A stretch of 15,130 bases of DNA from CAZDET01 sp964504335 (GCA_964504335.1 CAZDET010000096.1:1-15130), one strand, 5' to 3'; shown: positions 1 to 7,226, counted from the first letter of the stretch. Notes: generated from the letters alone by a model not told the origin. Program-made: numbers and translations.

Positions 1-140
1 ACGGCAACTCGCTGAGCGCGCTGCCCGAATCCCTGGAGCAATTACCGAATTTGATAGTTCTTTCTCTAGATGGGACTGATTTATCCGAAATGGAAAAGGC
101 CCGCTGGCGATCGATCATTGATGCCAAGCGAAAAGAGTGA
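1..140 (+). CDS. C-terminal end of a leucine-rich-repeat protein (partial)
   Basis: An open frame enters from the left edge (first full codon at position 3) and ends at TGA 138-140, giving the last 45 residues of a protein. It begins with an LRR of the bacterial type: GNSLSALPESLEQLPNL, then VLSLDGTDLSEME. It ends in a basic tail, WRSIIDAKRKE. The LxxLPxxLxxLxxL spacing matches the LRRs of the next gene on the same strand, so this is probably a paralogous neighbour. LRRs of this class usually bind protein or glycan partners, but no partner can be named. The start, any signal peptide and any other domains lie outside the window. Confidence 0.75.
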   Translation, partial: GNSLSALPESLEQLPNLIVLSLDGTDLSEMEKARWRSIIDAKRKE

Positions 141-199
141 GGGCTATTGCCGGGTCGCGAATATTTAGAAGTCCCTTCTGGTACCGGCAGACGGAAACC

Positions 200-273
200 T
201 TAGATTTTAGTGATTAGATCTTAGAGATGCTAACATATCATCTCTTAGTAGGCTGCGCGGCCCTAAAATCTAA
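200..273. repeat. AT-rich nested palindrome between two LRR genes
   Basis: The outer arms TTAGATTTTAG (200-210) and CTAAAATCTAA (263-273) are exact reverse complements. Inside them is a second hairpin, AGAGATG (223-229) with CATCTCT (239-245), and a GC-rich near-palindrome GGCTGCGCGGCC at 251-262. The sequence could act as a terminator for the upstream LRR gene, but no U-tract follows the stem. The same TAGATTTTAG word recurs at 2829-2878 and, in variant form, around 4580-4590 and 4690-4700, so it looks like a dispersed intergenic repeat. The rest of the 141-380 gap shows no gene. Confidence 0.6.
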
Positions 274-317
274 TTTTCTAAGATCTACTCCCTAATCCCT
301 AACTTACTCCAGCCGGC

Positions 318-393
318 ACATCGGCAAATTCATCAGAACATCATAGCATTGGCAAATTGACACATTGGCAAATTGACACATTGAAAAATTCAC
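318..393. repeat. 16-bp tandem repeat, three to four copies, overlapping the start of the LRR gene
   Basis: Three adjacent 16-base units lie at 346-361, 362-377 and 378-393, built on ACATTGGCAAATTGAC. The first two differ only at the first base and the third carries two changes. A diverged fourth copy, ACATCGGCAAATTCAT, sits at 318-333. The array runs into the first codons of the LRR gene. Because 16 is not a multiple of 3, a change in copy number would shift any reading frame that starts upstream of the array. This makes the TTG at 381, near the end of the array, the more plausible start. Confidence 0.7.
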
Positions 394-2828
394 GATTCAT
401 CCTTCGCTATTCGCTAGTATTCTGCCTTCTAGGCTCGCTGCTAGCCACGCCCGCCCTGGCCCAGGCCCCCTGCGCCGACTACGACTGCGTCATCCGCAAG
501 GTGCGGGCTTACCTACAGGCGAAGGACTTTGACGATGCACTCGAAAACCTCGAGTCGGCGGCCGCCTACCCGGGGAGCAATGCCGATACGATCACGGCGC
601 TGCGCGAGCGGCTCTTTCAGAGCATCCTCGCCGAGCAACAGCGGGCCGTGGACGCGGAGCGGCGCGCCAGTACTGCCCGGCGGCAGGCGGAGCGCAACCT
701 GGCCATCGCCGAGGCCGAACAGGAAAAGAACAAACGCATCATCGGGCAGCTCGATTTCTACGCCAATCGCTTTGCCCTGGCCTACCGCAACATGGGCTAC
801 CAGGGGGGGCGCTACGGATTTATCGATAAATTGGGGCATACGCGCATCGAATTTAAATACCAAGAAGCGGAGCCCTTCGATGACCGGGGCTTCGCCCGGG
901 TGGTGGATGATCGAAGCGGGGTGTATCTGATCGATACCGCGGGCACCGAATATCCACTCGCGAAGGGCTTGGGAGAATTGAATGCCAAAACGCGCGCGCT
1001 CGACCTGCGCGGCCAACCACTGGACAGCTTTCCGATGCAATTGCTGGAGCAGGAAAACTTACAGGTCCTGCTGCTCGGAAAAACGGGGCTCTCCGCGCTC
1101 CCCTCCGAGATCGGGCAATTGGCCAATTTGACCTACCTCGATGTATCGGAGAATCAACTCCGGCAGCTTCCCCCCGAAATCGGAGCACTGCAGGGACTGA
1201 CCCACCTGGACGCCTCCGTCAACCGGCTGGAAGCCATCCCGGAGGAGATAGGCGGCTTGGATACCCTGTTGGACCTCAACCTCCAACGAAATGACCTACA
1301 GACCCTTCCCAATAGTATGGGGCAACTGACCCGTCTGCAGCGACTCGACCTGTACGGAAACACCCTGCGAATGCTTCCGGAAAGCATCCTGAATTTGACC
1401 GCCCTGAAGTTTCTGAATCTCTCCCGAAATTACGTTGCACCGTCGGCAGCGGTGCTCACCGGAATCGACGCACTCGAGCAGCTGGAAATACTCGACCTGT
1501 CCAACAATTACCAATTGTCGGAACTCCCTCCAGCCATCGGCCGCCTGCGTCGATTGACCGATTTAGATCTCTCCTACACCAATATCACCCGCCTTCCTTC
1601 GGACATGAGCGGGCTGACGCAACTTCGGCGCCTGGACTGGAGCAACGTCGATACCGTGCTCCTCGAACCCTCCATCGGCCAGCTCACAGGCCTGGAGAGC
1701 TTCAAGCTGATCAGTGTAAATACCATCATCGGCCTTCCCCAAATCGGCCGGCTGCGGCAACTCAAGGAACTCGACTTAACCAGCAATTACCTCCCGGTAC
1801 TCCCCTCCGAAATTGGCCAATTGACCAAGCTAACGGTGTTAGAGCTGCCTGGAAATCAGCTACAAGCACTTCCTTCCGAATTCGGCAACCTCCGCCGCTT
1901 GGAGCGCCTCGATCTATCGGATAATCAGTTGGAGGGTCTCCCACGTTCCTTTGGGCAACTCGAACGACTGTTCGAGTTAACCCTCACCAACAACCAACTC
2001 AAAGCCTTCCCTTCAACCATCGGCGATCTGAAAAAGCTGAATACGTTGTACGCCAATAACAATCAACTACAAGCCCTCCCCCCACAAATCGGCAACTGCC
2101 AAAACCTGGAATACCTCGATCTGGCCTTCAATCAAATCCAGGCACTTCCCTCCGAATTCGGGCGGCTCAGTAATCTGGTAGAAATAAATCTGGCCTTCAA
2201 TCGAATCGGCGCACTGCCGCCGGGCATCGGGCAGTTTTCCCAAATGACGGACCTGGCGCTTACCTACAACCGACTACGCAGCCTGCCGCCCGCCGCAGAG
2301 ATGCAATTCGCCGACGGATTGTCGATCGATCTGGAGGGCAATATCCTGGAGGAATCGGTGGTAGCGGATTGGTCTGCGGCCCTCCCGGGAGTAACGGTGG
2401 ACTTCTACCCACCCGATTCCGATGACTTCAGCATCGATGACGAGGAGGCCATCTACGCCTTCGAAAATATCATCGAACTCAACCCGGATAGTGTGGACGC
2501 TTATCTAAATCTGATCGCTGTCGGTTTCTTCACTGGGAAACCCACCGTCTCCATCCAAACAGCCAACACTTTCCTCGCCCGATTCGTCGACATCGATTAC
2601 GCCCAGAAAACCGGGAAGCTGCTCCTAGCCTTCGGCTATCTCCTTAATGACCAATGGGACCAGGCCGAACCGCTGTTCCTAGAGGTAAAAGGCATGGAGA
2701 TCACTACAGAGGATACAACCTTCACCGTCGAGCAATACGCAGAAAATCTCATAACCGAAATGCAAGAAATGCAGGACCGCAGCCACCCGGATTTTGATCG
2801 GCTGCGGGAGTTGTATGAGCTGGATTAG
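381..2828 (+). CDS. Exported coiled-coil / WG-like / leucine-rich-repeat protein
   Basis: The product is about 815 residues with the TTG start at 381. An earlier in-frame TTG at 357 would add eight residues, and there is no ATG near. The 381 start gives a clean signal peptide: MKNSR, a hydrophobic core, then PALA-QA with cleavage near residue 27. Next come a short helical TPR-like segment (about 35-80), a charged Ala/Glu/Arg coiled coil (about 85-125) and a WG-like block (about 143-192, YGFIDKLGHTRI and VYLIDTAGTEYPL). About 19 LRRs of roughly 23 residues follow (about 205-670; LPxxIGxLxxLxxLDLxxNxL). The last 140 residues are helical and TPR-like. It is probably periplasmic or surface-exposed and serves for binding; no catalytic motif is seen. 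It converges with pruA 47 bp downstream. The partner and biological role are not recognisable. Confidence 0.88.
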   Translation: MKNSRFILRYSLVFCLLGSLLATPALAQAPCADYDCVIRKVRAYLQAKDFDDALENLESAAAYPGSNADTITALRERLFQSILAEQQRAVDAERRASTARRQAERNLAIAEAEQEKNKRIIGQLDFYANRFALAYRNMGYQGGRYGFIDKLGHTRIEFKYQEAEPFDDRGFARVVDDRSGVYLIDTAGTEYPLAKGLGELNAKTRALDLRGQPLDSFPMQLLEQENLQVLLLGKTGLSALPSEIGQLANLTYLDVSENQLRQLPPEIGALQGLTHLDASVNRLEAIPEEIGGLDTLLDLNLQRNDLQTLPNSMGQLTRLQRLDLYGNTLRMLPESILNLTALKFLNLSRNYVAPSAAVLTGIDALEQLEILDLSNNYQLSELPPAIGRLRRLTDLDLSYTNITRLPSDMSGLTQLRRLDWSNVDTVLLEPSIGQLTGLESFKLISVNTIIGLPQIGRLRQLKELDLTSNYLPVLPSEIGQLTKLTVLELPGNQLQALPSEFGNLRRLERLDLSDNQLEGLPRSFGQLERLFELTLTNNQLKAFPSTIGDLKKLNTLYANNNQLQALPPQIGNCQNLEYLDLAFNQIQALPSEFGRLSNLVEINLAFNRIGALPPGIGQFSQMTDLALTYNRLRSLPPAAEMQFADGLSIDLEGNILEESVVADWSAALPGVTVDFYPPDSDDFSIDDEEAIYAFENIIELNPDSVDAYLNLIAVGFFTGKPTVSIQTANTFLARFVDIDYAQKTGKLLLAFGYLLNDQWDQAEPLFLEVKGMEITTEDTTFTVEQYAENLITEMQEMQDRSHPDFDRLRELYELD

Positions 2829-2878
2829 TAGATTTTAGATTTTAGATCTATTCTCTAAAATCTATCATCTAAAATCTA
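2829..2878. terminator. AT-rich inverted repeat between convergent genes, possible bidirectional terminator
   Basis: The gap between the LRR gene stop (2826-2828) and the pruA stop (2876-2878, minus strand) consists almost entirely of TAGATTTTAG-type words. Two overlapping copies on the left (2829-2850) are complementary to two copies of CTAAAATCTA on the right (2855-2864 and 2869-2878). The arms can fold on either strand, and the right arm includes the pruA stop codon. Its position between tail-to-tail genes suits transcription termination in both directions. The stem is AT-rich and lacks a classical GC-rich core, so it may instead be only an intergenic repeat. Confidence 0.5.
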
Positions 2879-4504
2879 TTCACTCTGCATAAACGGATAG
2901 CGATAGTCCACTGGCGGCACGAAGTTTTCCTTGATCGTCCGCGGGCTGACCCAGCGGAGGAGGTTGAGGATGGAGCCGGCTTTGTCGTTGGTACCCGAGC
3001 CGCGGGCTCCGCCGAAGGGCTGCTGGCCGACGACGGCACCCGTGGGCTTGTCGTTGATGTAGAAGTTGCCGGCGGATTGGCGCAGCTTTTCGGTTGCATG
3101 TGCAATAGCCGCCCGATCGGTGGAGAAAATGGCACCGGTGAGGGCGTAGGGAGACGTCGAGTCGACGAGGTCCAGAGCTGCTTCGAATTGATCATCCGGA
3201 TAGACGAAGATTGTTAATACCGGACCGAAGATTTCCTCTTCCATGGTCCGGTAGCGCGGATCATCCACGCGCAGCACCGTGGGCTCGATGAAGTAGCCGT
3301 CGGTCTTGTTGTAGCGGCCACCGGCGACGATTTCAATCCCGTCGGCACGGGCCTGGTCGATGTAGCTGGCAATCTTATCGAAAGCGCGCTCATCGATGAC
3401 GGCGTTGACGAAATTGCGGAAGTCCTCTACGCTACCCACCTTGATAGTAGCAAGATCTTGCAGCATGTATTCCTTGACCATCGGCCAGAGGCTCTGCGGC
3501 AGGTAGGTCCGCGAAGCGGCCGAGCACTTCTGCCCCTGAAATTCGAAGGCCCCGCGCACCAGCGCCGTGGCTACCTGGCGGGCATTGGCCGAGGGGTGAG
3601 CGATGACGAAGTCCTTACCACCCGTTTCGCCTACGATGCGGGGGTAGGAGCGGTACTTTTCGATGTTGTTGCCAATGATTTTCCAAAGCTGTTGGAAGAC
3701 CTTGGTGCTACCGGTGAAGTGCAAGCCGGCGAAATCGGGGTGGTTGAAGATGACCTCTCCGGCTTCGGGACCGTCCACGTAGAGCAGGTTGATGACCCCG
3801 GCGGGCAGCCCGGCTTCTTCCATGATCTGCATGAACATATTGGCGGCGTACACCTGCGAATCAGCGGGCTTCCACAGCACGGTATTGCCCATCATCGCCG
3901 GTGCAGCAGGAAGGTTACCGGCAATGGCTGTGAAATTGAAGGGCGTAATGGCAAATACAAAGCCTTCCAGGGGCCGGTGGTCGAGGCGGTTCCAGATACC
4001 GGGAGCACTTTCGGGTTGCTGCTCGTAGATTTCGGTCATGTACTGCACGTTGAAGCGCAGAAAATCGCACAGTTCCGCAACGGCGTCGATCTCGGATTGA
4101 TAAGCATTCTTGCTTTGCCCCAGCATCGTGGCGGCGCTAAAGCGCGCGCGGTAGGGCCCCGCAATCAGGTCGGCGGCCTTCAGGAAGATAGCGGCCCGAT
4201 CTTGCCAGGCCATGCTCGCCCAAGCCGCCTTGGCCTGCAATGCGGCCTCAATGGCTTGCTGAACGTGGCCCTGGTTGCCCTGGTGAAAATAGCCCAGCGT
4301 ATGGCGATGCTCGTGCGGCGGATGCACCGAAATGCGGCGATCCGTATGCACCCACTGCCCGTTGATGTACATCGGGAGTTCGCGTTCGGTTTGCTTCAGT
4401 TCTTGAATAGCCGCTTGCAGCGCAGCACGCTCGGGGGAGCCCGGCTCGTAGGCATACACGGGTTCGTTCGTTGCCAGCGGTACGGTGAAATAGGCGTCAG
4501 CCAT
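2876..4504 (-). CDS. pruA: 1-pyrroline-5-carboxylate dehydrogenase (L-glutamate gamma-semialdehyde dehydrogenase)
   Basis: This 542-residue aldehyde dehydrogenase oxidises glutamate semialdehyde (from pyrroline-5-carboxylate) to glutamate with NAD, the second step of proline catabolism, in the cytoplasm. Family signatures are clear: TPFNFTAIAGNLP near residue 190, GETGGKDF with the general-base Glu near 293, FQGQKCSAASR with the catalytic Cys near 327, EEEIFGPVLTIFVY, and the C-terminal GQQPFGGARGSGTNDKAG typical of the stand-alone P5CDH type. The open frame extends upstream to 4618, but the ATG at 4504 (MADAYF) is preferred: it gives the usual length, and a -7-type box lies about 40 bases upstream of it. 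No proline dehydrogenase gene is nearby, so that partner must be encoded elsewhere. Confidence 0.96.
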   Translation of the reverse strand: MADAYFTVPLATNEPVYAYEPGSPERAALQAAIQELKQTERELPMYINGQWVHTDRRISVHPPHEHRHTLGYFHQGNQGHVQQAIEAALQAKAAWASMAWQDRAAIFLKAADLIAGPYRARFSAATMLGQSKNAYQSEIDAVAELCDFLRFNVQYMTEIYEQQPESAPGIWNRLDHRPLEGFVFAITPFNFTAIAGNLPAAPAMMGNTVLWKPADSQVYAANMFMQIMEEAGLPAGVINLLYVDGPEAGEVIFNHPDFAGLHFTGSTKVFQQLWKIIGNNIEKYRSYPRIVGETGGKDFVIAHPSANARQVATALVRGAFEFQGQKCSAASRTYLPQSLWPMVKEYMLQDLATIKVGSVEDFRNFVNAVIDERAFDKIASYIDQARADGIEIVAGGRYNKTDGYFIEPTVLRVDDPRYRTMEEEIFGPVLTIFVYPDDQFEAALDLVDSTSPYALTGAIFSTDRAAIAHATEKLRQSAGNFYINDKPTGAVVGQQPFGGARGSGTNDKAGSILNLLRWVSPRTIKENFVPPVDYRYPFMQSE

Positions 4505-4542
4505 GGTCGTAGTTGGTTTGATGGTTAGTTCTTGATGGGGGA

Positions 4543-4550
4543 CAAAGGTA
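4543..4550 (-). promoter_or_regulatory. Bacteroidota -7 promoter element for pruA
   Basis: On the minus strand this reads TACCTTTG, an exact match to the TAnnTTTG -7 consensus of Bacteroidota sigma factors. It lies 38 bases upstream of the chosen pruA ATG, which leaves a leader of about 30 bases. No convincing TTG-type -33 box was found at the usual distance, so the call rests on the -7 match and its position. Confidence 0.5.
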
Positions 4551-4593
4551 ATGGACCGTAGTAAATAGACCGTTAGACTTTTAGATTTTCCTT

Positions 4594-4686
4594 CTTTGAC
4601 AATTTTTGTGGTCGACACAAAACTGATGGCCTAAAAGGATTGAAGGCAGAGGATTTGTGTCGATATAACCACGAAAATTGTCAGAG
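4594..4686. repeat. 93-bp imperfect inverted repeat between pruA and the coaD operon
   Basis: The left arm, 4594-4621 (starting CTTTGACAATTTTTGTGG), pairs with the right arm, 4654-4686 (ending CACGAAAATTGTCAGAG). The arms match over about 26 positions, with two mismatches and a 4-5-base insertion (TATA-like) in the right arm. The outer blocks share TGACAATTTT and GTGG, and the inner blocks share TCGACACAAA. The loop, 4622-4653, is 32 bases and has no open frame. The element is flanked by the TTTTAGATTTT word at 4579-4589 and by a small hairpin, AACCTA/TAGGTT, at 4687-4704. It could be a miniature mobile element, a protein-binding site or an RNA structure; the sequence alone does not decide. 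The rest of 4505-4791 holds no gene. Confidence 0.7.
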
Positions 4687-4791
4687 AACCTAGATTTTTA
4701 GGTTTTCATGAGTGGTCATCAACTATCTAACAGCCTGTAAATAGTACTACGGTTATGCGGTATCGCCCTACCAGCGTAAAGGTCAAAAAGT

Positions 4792-5493
4792 CTAAATATC
4801 CAAAAGCCCAGCCACCAACCCCATCTCCCGAATCTCAAAGTCTGGCCGCGCTTCCGTTCGGTTTTGCTGCCCGTGGGGGTTGTACCAGCAGGTAGCGTAG
4901 CCGAAATCCTGGCCGCCTTTGATGTCGGCGTGCAGGCTATCGCCGATGACGAGTACGCGGGATTTGTCGGGATGGCCCATCTGATCAGCGGTGTACTCGA
5001 AGAAGGCCGCTTGCGGCTTGGCGGGACCGATTTCATCGGAGACAACTACAAATTCGAAGTGCGGAAGCAGGCCCGTACGTTCGAGGCGGGTGCGCTGTAC
5101 TTCCTTCAGGCCGTTGGTGATGATGGCCAAGCGATGATCTTTGGCCAGCGTGGGGATGAGGTGGTCGACCCCATCGACGAGGTGGCCGCACTGCCCGAGA
5201 AACGCCAGATAGCGTCGGGAGACCTCGACAACGTCGGCCCGCCAGCGGATTTCCAGGAAGAAACGCTCGAAGCGGATGGTGCGCAGGTGTTCCTTTTTTA
5301 GCAGCCCCCGTTCGAAGTCGTGCCAGCAGGCGCGGTTGATTTCCTGATAAATGGATTGATAGCGGGCTTCCCATTCCAGGCCTTCCGACTCCAGCACTTG
5401 CCGGAGGCTGTGGGCCTCAGCGGCGTCGAAATCCAGTAGGGTGCGGTCGGCGTCGAAGAGCAGCCAGTCGAAATCAGTGGTTTTGCGGGGCAT
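4792..5493 (-). CDS. yjjG: HAD-family nucleotidase, YjjG type
   Basis: This 233-residue cytoplasmic HAD hydrolase has all four motifs: the DADRT nucleophile loop (Asp14, Asp16), TNG at 126-128, Lys159 in GPAKPQ, and GDSLHADIKG with Asp185 and Asp190. An alpha-helical cap between residues 20 and 110 and the overall pattern fit the YjjG pyrimidine 5'-nucleotidase family. That family dephosphorylates nucleoside monophosphates, including non-canonical ones, and is thought to clean the nucleotide pool. The start is ATG at 5493, which overlaps the end of coaD by 20 bases and implies translational coupling. It is the last gene of a three-gene minus-strand operon. The exact substrate is inferred from the family. 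Confidence 0.88.
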   Translation of the reverse strand: MPRKTTDFDWLLFDADRTLLDFDAAEAHSLRQVLESEGLEWEARYQSIYQEINRACWHDFERGLLKKEHLRTIRFERFFLEIRWRADVVEVSRRYLAFLGQCGHLVDGVDHLIPTLAKDHRLAIITNGLKEVQRTRLERTGLLPHFEFVVVSDEIGPAKPQAAFFEYTADQMGHPDKSRVLVIGDSLHADIKGGQDFGYATCWYNPHGQQNRTEARPDFEIREMGLVAGLLDI

Positions 5494-5956
5494 GGGGCAG
5501 ATCGATGTGGAGCTGTTCGGGAAGGAACGGGCTGGCATCCCCACCTCCCTTAATGATTTCGCGAACGATGGTCGAGCTGATGTGGGAATAGCCGGGAGGA
5601 CTAATGAAGAAGACGGTTTCGAGCCCCTCTCCTACGATAGTGTTGAGTTGGGAAATCGTTTTTTCGTAATCAAAGTCCGAGGCATTGCGCAGGCCGCGCA
5701 GCAGGTACTTTGCGCCGATGCGCTGGCAATAATGCGCCGTCAGGCCTTCAAACGTATCGACCTCCACGCGCTCATCGTCTACGAAAACCGAGCGCAGCCA
5801 CGTCAGGCGTTGATCGAGGCCGAAGAGGTACTTCTTTTGAGAATTAATGGCGATGGCCACAATGATCTTATCGAACAGCGGCAGGGCCTGTCGCACGAGG
5901 TTGGCATGCCCCAGTGTGATGGGATCGAACGACCCGGGAAAGACGGCAATTTTCAT
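5474..5956 (-). CDS. coaD: Phosphopantetheine adenylyltransferase
   Basis: The product has 160 residues, the usual length of CoaD. It transfers AMP from ATP to 4'-phosphopantetheine, giving dephospho-CoA, the penultimate step of CoA synthesis. Diagnostic motifs are the nucleotidyltransferase PGSFDPITLGH (7-17), Lys41/Lys42 in NSQKKYLF, LLRGLRNASDFDYE (85-98), and SHISSTIVRE (124-133), which replaces the more common ISSSLVKE. It starts 15 bases after the small membrane-protein gene and overlaps yjjG by 20 bases, so the three genes are very probably cotranscribed. CoA is also the cofactor of the HMG-CoA lyase substrate encoded divergently nearby, but no direct regulatory link is visible. Confidence 0.97.
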   Translation of the reverse strand: MKIAVFPGSFDPITLGHANLVRQALPLFDKIIVAIAINSQKKYLFGLDQRLTWLRSVFVDDERVEVDTFEGLTAHYCQRIGAKYLLRGLRNASDFDYEKTISQLNTIVGEGLETVFFISPPGYSHISSTIVREIIKGGGDASPFLPEQLHIDLPHAPQNH

Positions 5957-5971
5957 GCTGGCGCTTTAGTG

Positions 5972-6193
5972 TTATATCTCCTCGCGCTCCCAATCGGTTT
6001 GCCCCAGATAAATCAAGATGAACCCTCCGAGGATCATTCCCAGGCGCACAAGAAAGGCTCCTAAAGGCCCAAAACTACGCAACCAGTTGAGAAAACTAAA
6101 TTCGATTCCCACCAAGCTGAGGATCAGCGAAAGAAAACCGATTCCAACTAACAGAAAGCCGACGACCGTGAGGAAGGTGCGATTTTTTATCAT
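5972..6193 (-). CDS. Small two-helix membrane protein upstream of coaD
   Basis: A 73-residue protein starts at ATG 6193 with a short basic N-terminus (MIKNR). Two hydrophobic segments follow: about residues 7-30, rich in Gly, Leu and Ile, and about 42-64 (LGAFLVRLGMILGGFILIY). A short polar tail ends in DWEREEI. This predicts an inner-membrane hairpin protein. No catalytic residues or named domain can be recognised. It is the first gene of the operon with coaD and yjjG, and 15 bases separate its stop from coaD. No TAnnTTTG box was found directly upstream on this strand. Its hydrophobic pattern and operon position support it as a real gene; the function is unknown. Confidence 0.75.
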   Translation of the reverse strand: MIKNRTFLTVVGFLLVGIGFLSLILSLVGIEFSFLNWLRSFGPLGAFLVRLGMILGGFILIYLGQTDWEREEI

Positions 6194-6251
6194 GAAATGT
6201 TTAATTTAGAAGCTTGTTGGCACACCTACTTAATAGCAAGCCTAAAAGTCT

Positions 6252-6348
6252 TGCAGTTTGATGGTTTGGAGTGTGATGTTTGGAATGTGTGCTAGCCACA
6301 CTTCACACGGCAAACTGCACACAACACGCTGCAAAACCTTTGGTTTTG
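6252..6348. repeat. Hairpin-rich, low-complexity leader of the HMG-CoA lyase gene
   Basis: TGCAGTTTG (6252-6260) is the exact reverse complement of CAAACTGCA (6311-6319). Within this pair, GTGTGA (6271-6276) pairs with TCACAC (6303-6308), and GTGTG-CTAG-CCACAC lies at the tip. The left arm also holds a degenerate direct repeat of TTTGGAgTGTG. Just downstream is a separate perfect hairpin, CAAAACC-TTT-GGTTTTG (6332-6348), which ends 23 bases before the ATG at 6372. The 13-mer CCACACTTCACAC at 6296-6308 recurs exactly before purE (12619-12631), so part of this leader is a dispersed repeat. The structures lie between divergent genes and could be operators or RNA stems. Confidence 0.55.
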
Positions 6349-6371
6349 TACTCAATAGCACTAACCAATAT

Positions 6372-7226
6372 ATGATCAAATTGATCGAATGCCCGCGCGA
6401 TGCCATGCAGGGCATCCAGACATTCATCCCTACCGCTGACAAAGCCCGCTATCTGAATGCACTGTTAAAGTGTGGTTTCCATAGCCTGGACTTCGGCTCC
6501 TTCGTCAGCCCGAAAGCCATCCCGCAAATGCGCGACACGGCCGAGGTATTGCAACAACTCGAACTCGATGATACAGACACCGAACTGATCGCAATTGTTG
6601 CCAATCGCCGGGGGGCCAACGATGCCTTGGCCTTTCCCGAGATTCAATACCTGGGTTATCCCTTTTCGATTTCCGAGACCTTTCAGCTGCGCAACACCAA
6701 TGCCACCATCGAAGAAAGTATCGAACGCGTCGAGCAGATTCAGGAGTTGTGCCGGCAGCACGATCGCCAGCTCATCATCTACATCAGTATGGGCTTCGGC
6801 AACCCTTACGGCGACCCCTGGAACGCCGAAGCCGTACAGGGATACATCCAACTACTGGTCGATTTGGGCATCTCTATTTTTCAACTCTCCGATACCATCG
6901 GGGTGGCCTCCCCTCAGAGCATCGAATACCTGTTTACCAATCTTATTCCCGCCTATCCCGACTGCGAATTCGGCGCTCATTTCCACACAACGCCCACCAG
7001 GTGGGAGGAAAAAATCACTGCCGCGATTGATGCCGGCTGCCGGCGGTTCGACGGCGCTATCCGGGGGTTCGGCGGCTGCCCGATGGCCAAGGATGAGCTG
7101 ACCGGCAATATGCCCATGGAGAATATGGTCCATTATTTTCGCGACCGCGGTACCGAAACAGGGATTGATTACCAGCAATTTCAGACTTCCTATATAATGG
7201 CTTCCGAAATATTTCCCGCTCACTAA
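6372..7226 (+). CDS. Hydroxymethylglutaryl-CoA lyase-like enzyme
   Basis: This 284-residue TIM-barrel enzyme of the HMG-CoA lyase family cleaves HMG-CoA to acetoacetate and acetyl-CoA, the last step of leucine breakdown. It has ECPRDAMQG with Arg9-Asp10, FGSFVSPKAIPQM (41-53), SDTIGVASP (173-181), the metal-binding His203 and His205 in GAHFHTT, catalytic Cys236 in GFGGCPMAKDELTGN, and Asn246. The spacing of His and Cys (33 residues) equals that of the human enzyme. Compared with the common HCHDTYG motif, this protein reads HFHTTPT, so it is a divergent member and the substrate is less certain. The frame is open back to 6258, but that part is low-complexity repeat. ATG 6372 gives the family N-terminus. 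No other leucine-degradation gene is adjacent. Confidence 0.88.
   Translation: MIKLIECPRDAMQGIQTFIPTADKARYLNALLKCGFHSLDFGSFVSPKAIPQMRDTAEVLQQLELDDTDTELIAIVANRRGANDALAFPEIQYLGYPFSISETFQLRNTNATIEESIERVEQIQELCRQHDRQLIIYISMGFGNPYGDPWNAEAVQGYIQLLVDLGISIFQLSDTIGVASPQSIEYLFTNLIPAYPDCEFGAHFHTTPTRWEEKITAAIDAGCRRFDGAIRGFGGCPMAKDELTGNMPMENMVHYFRDRGTETGIDYQQFQTSYIMASEIFPAH

Noticed and set aside
318..393. Tandem repeat considered as a CRISPR array
   Set aside because: The units are 16 bases and directly adjacent, with no unique spacers of regular size and no cas genes in the window.
3458..4528. Long open frame (356 codons) on the plus strand opposite pruA
   Set aside because: It is the antisense shadow of a well-conserved aldehyde dehydrogenase in GC-rich codons and shows no recognisable domain.
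6258..6371. N-terminal extension of the HMG-CoA lyase gene to an upstream ATG
   Set aside because: The extra 38 residues are translated from low-complexity repeat and hairpin DNA, and the conserved family N-terminus begins at 6372.
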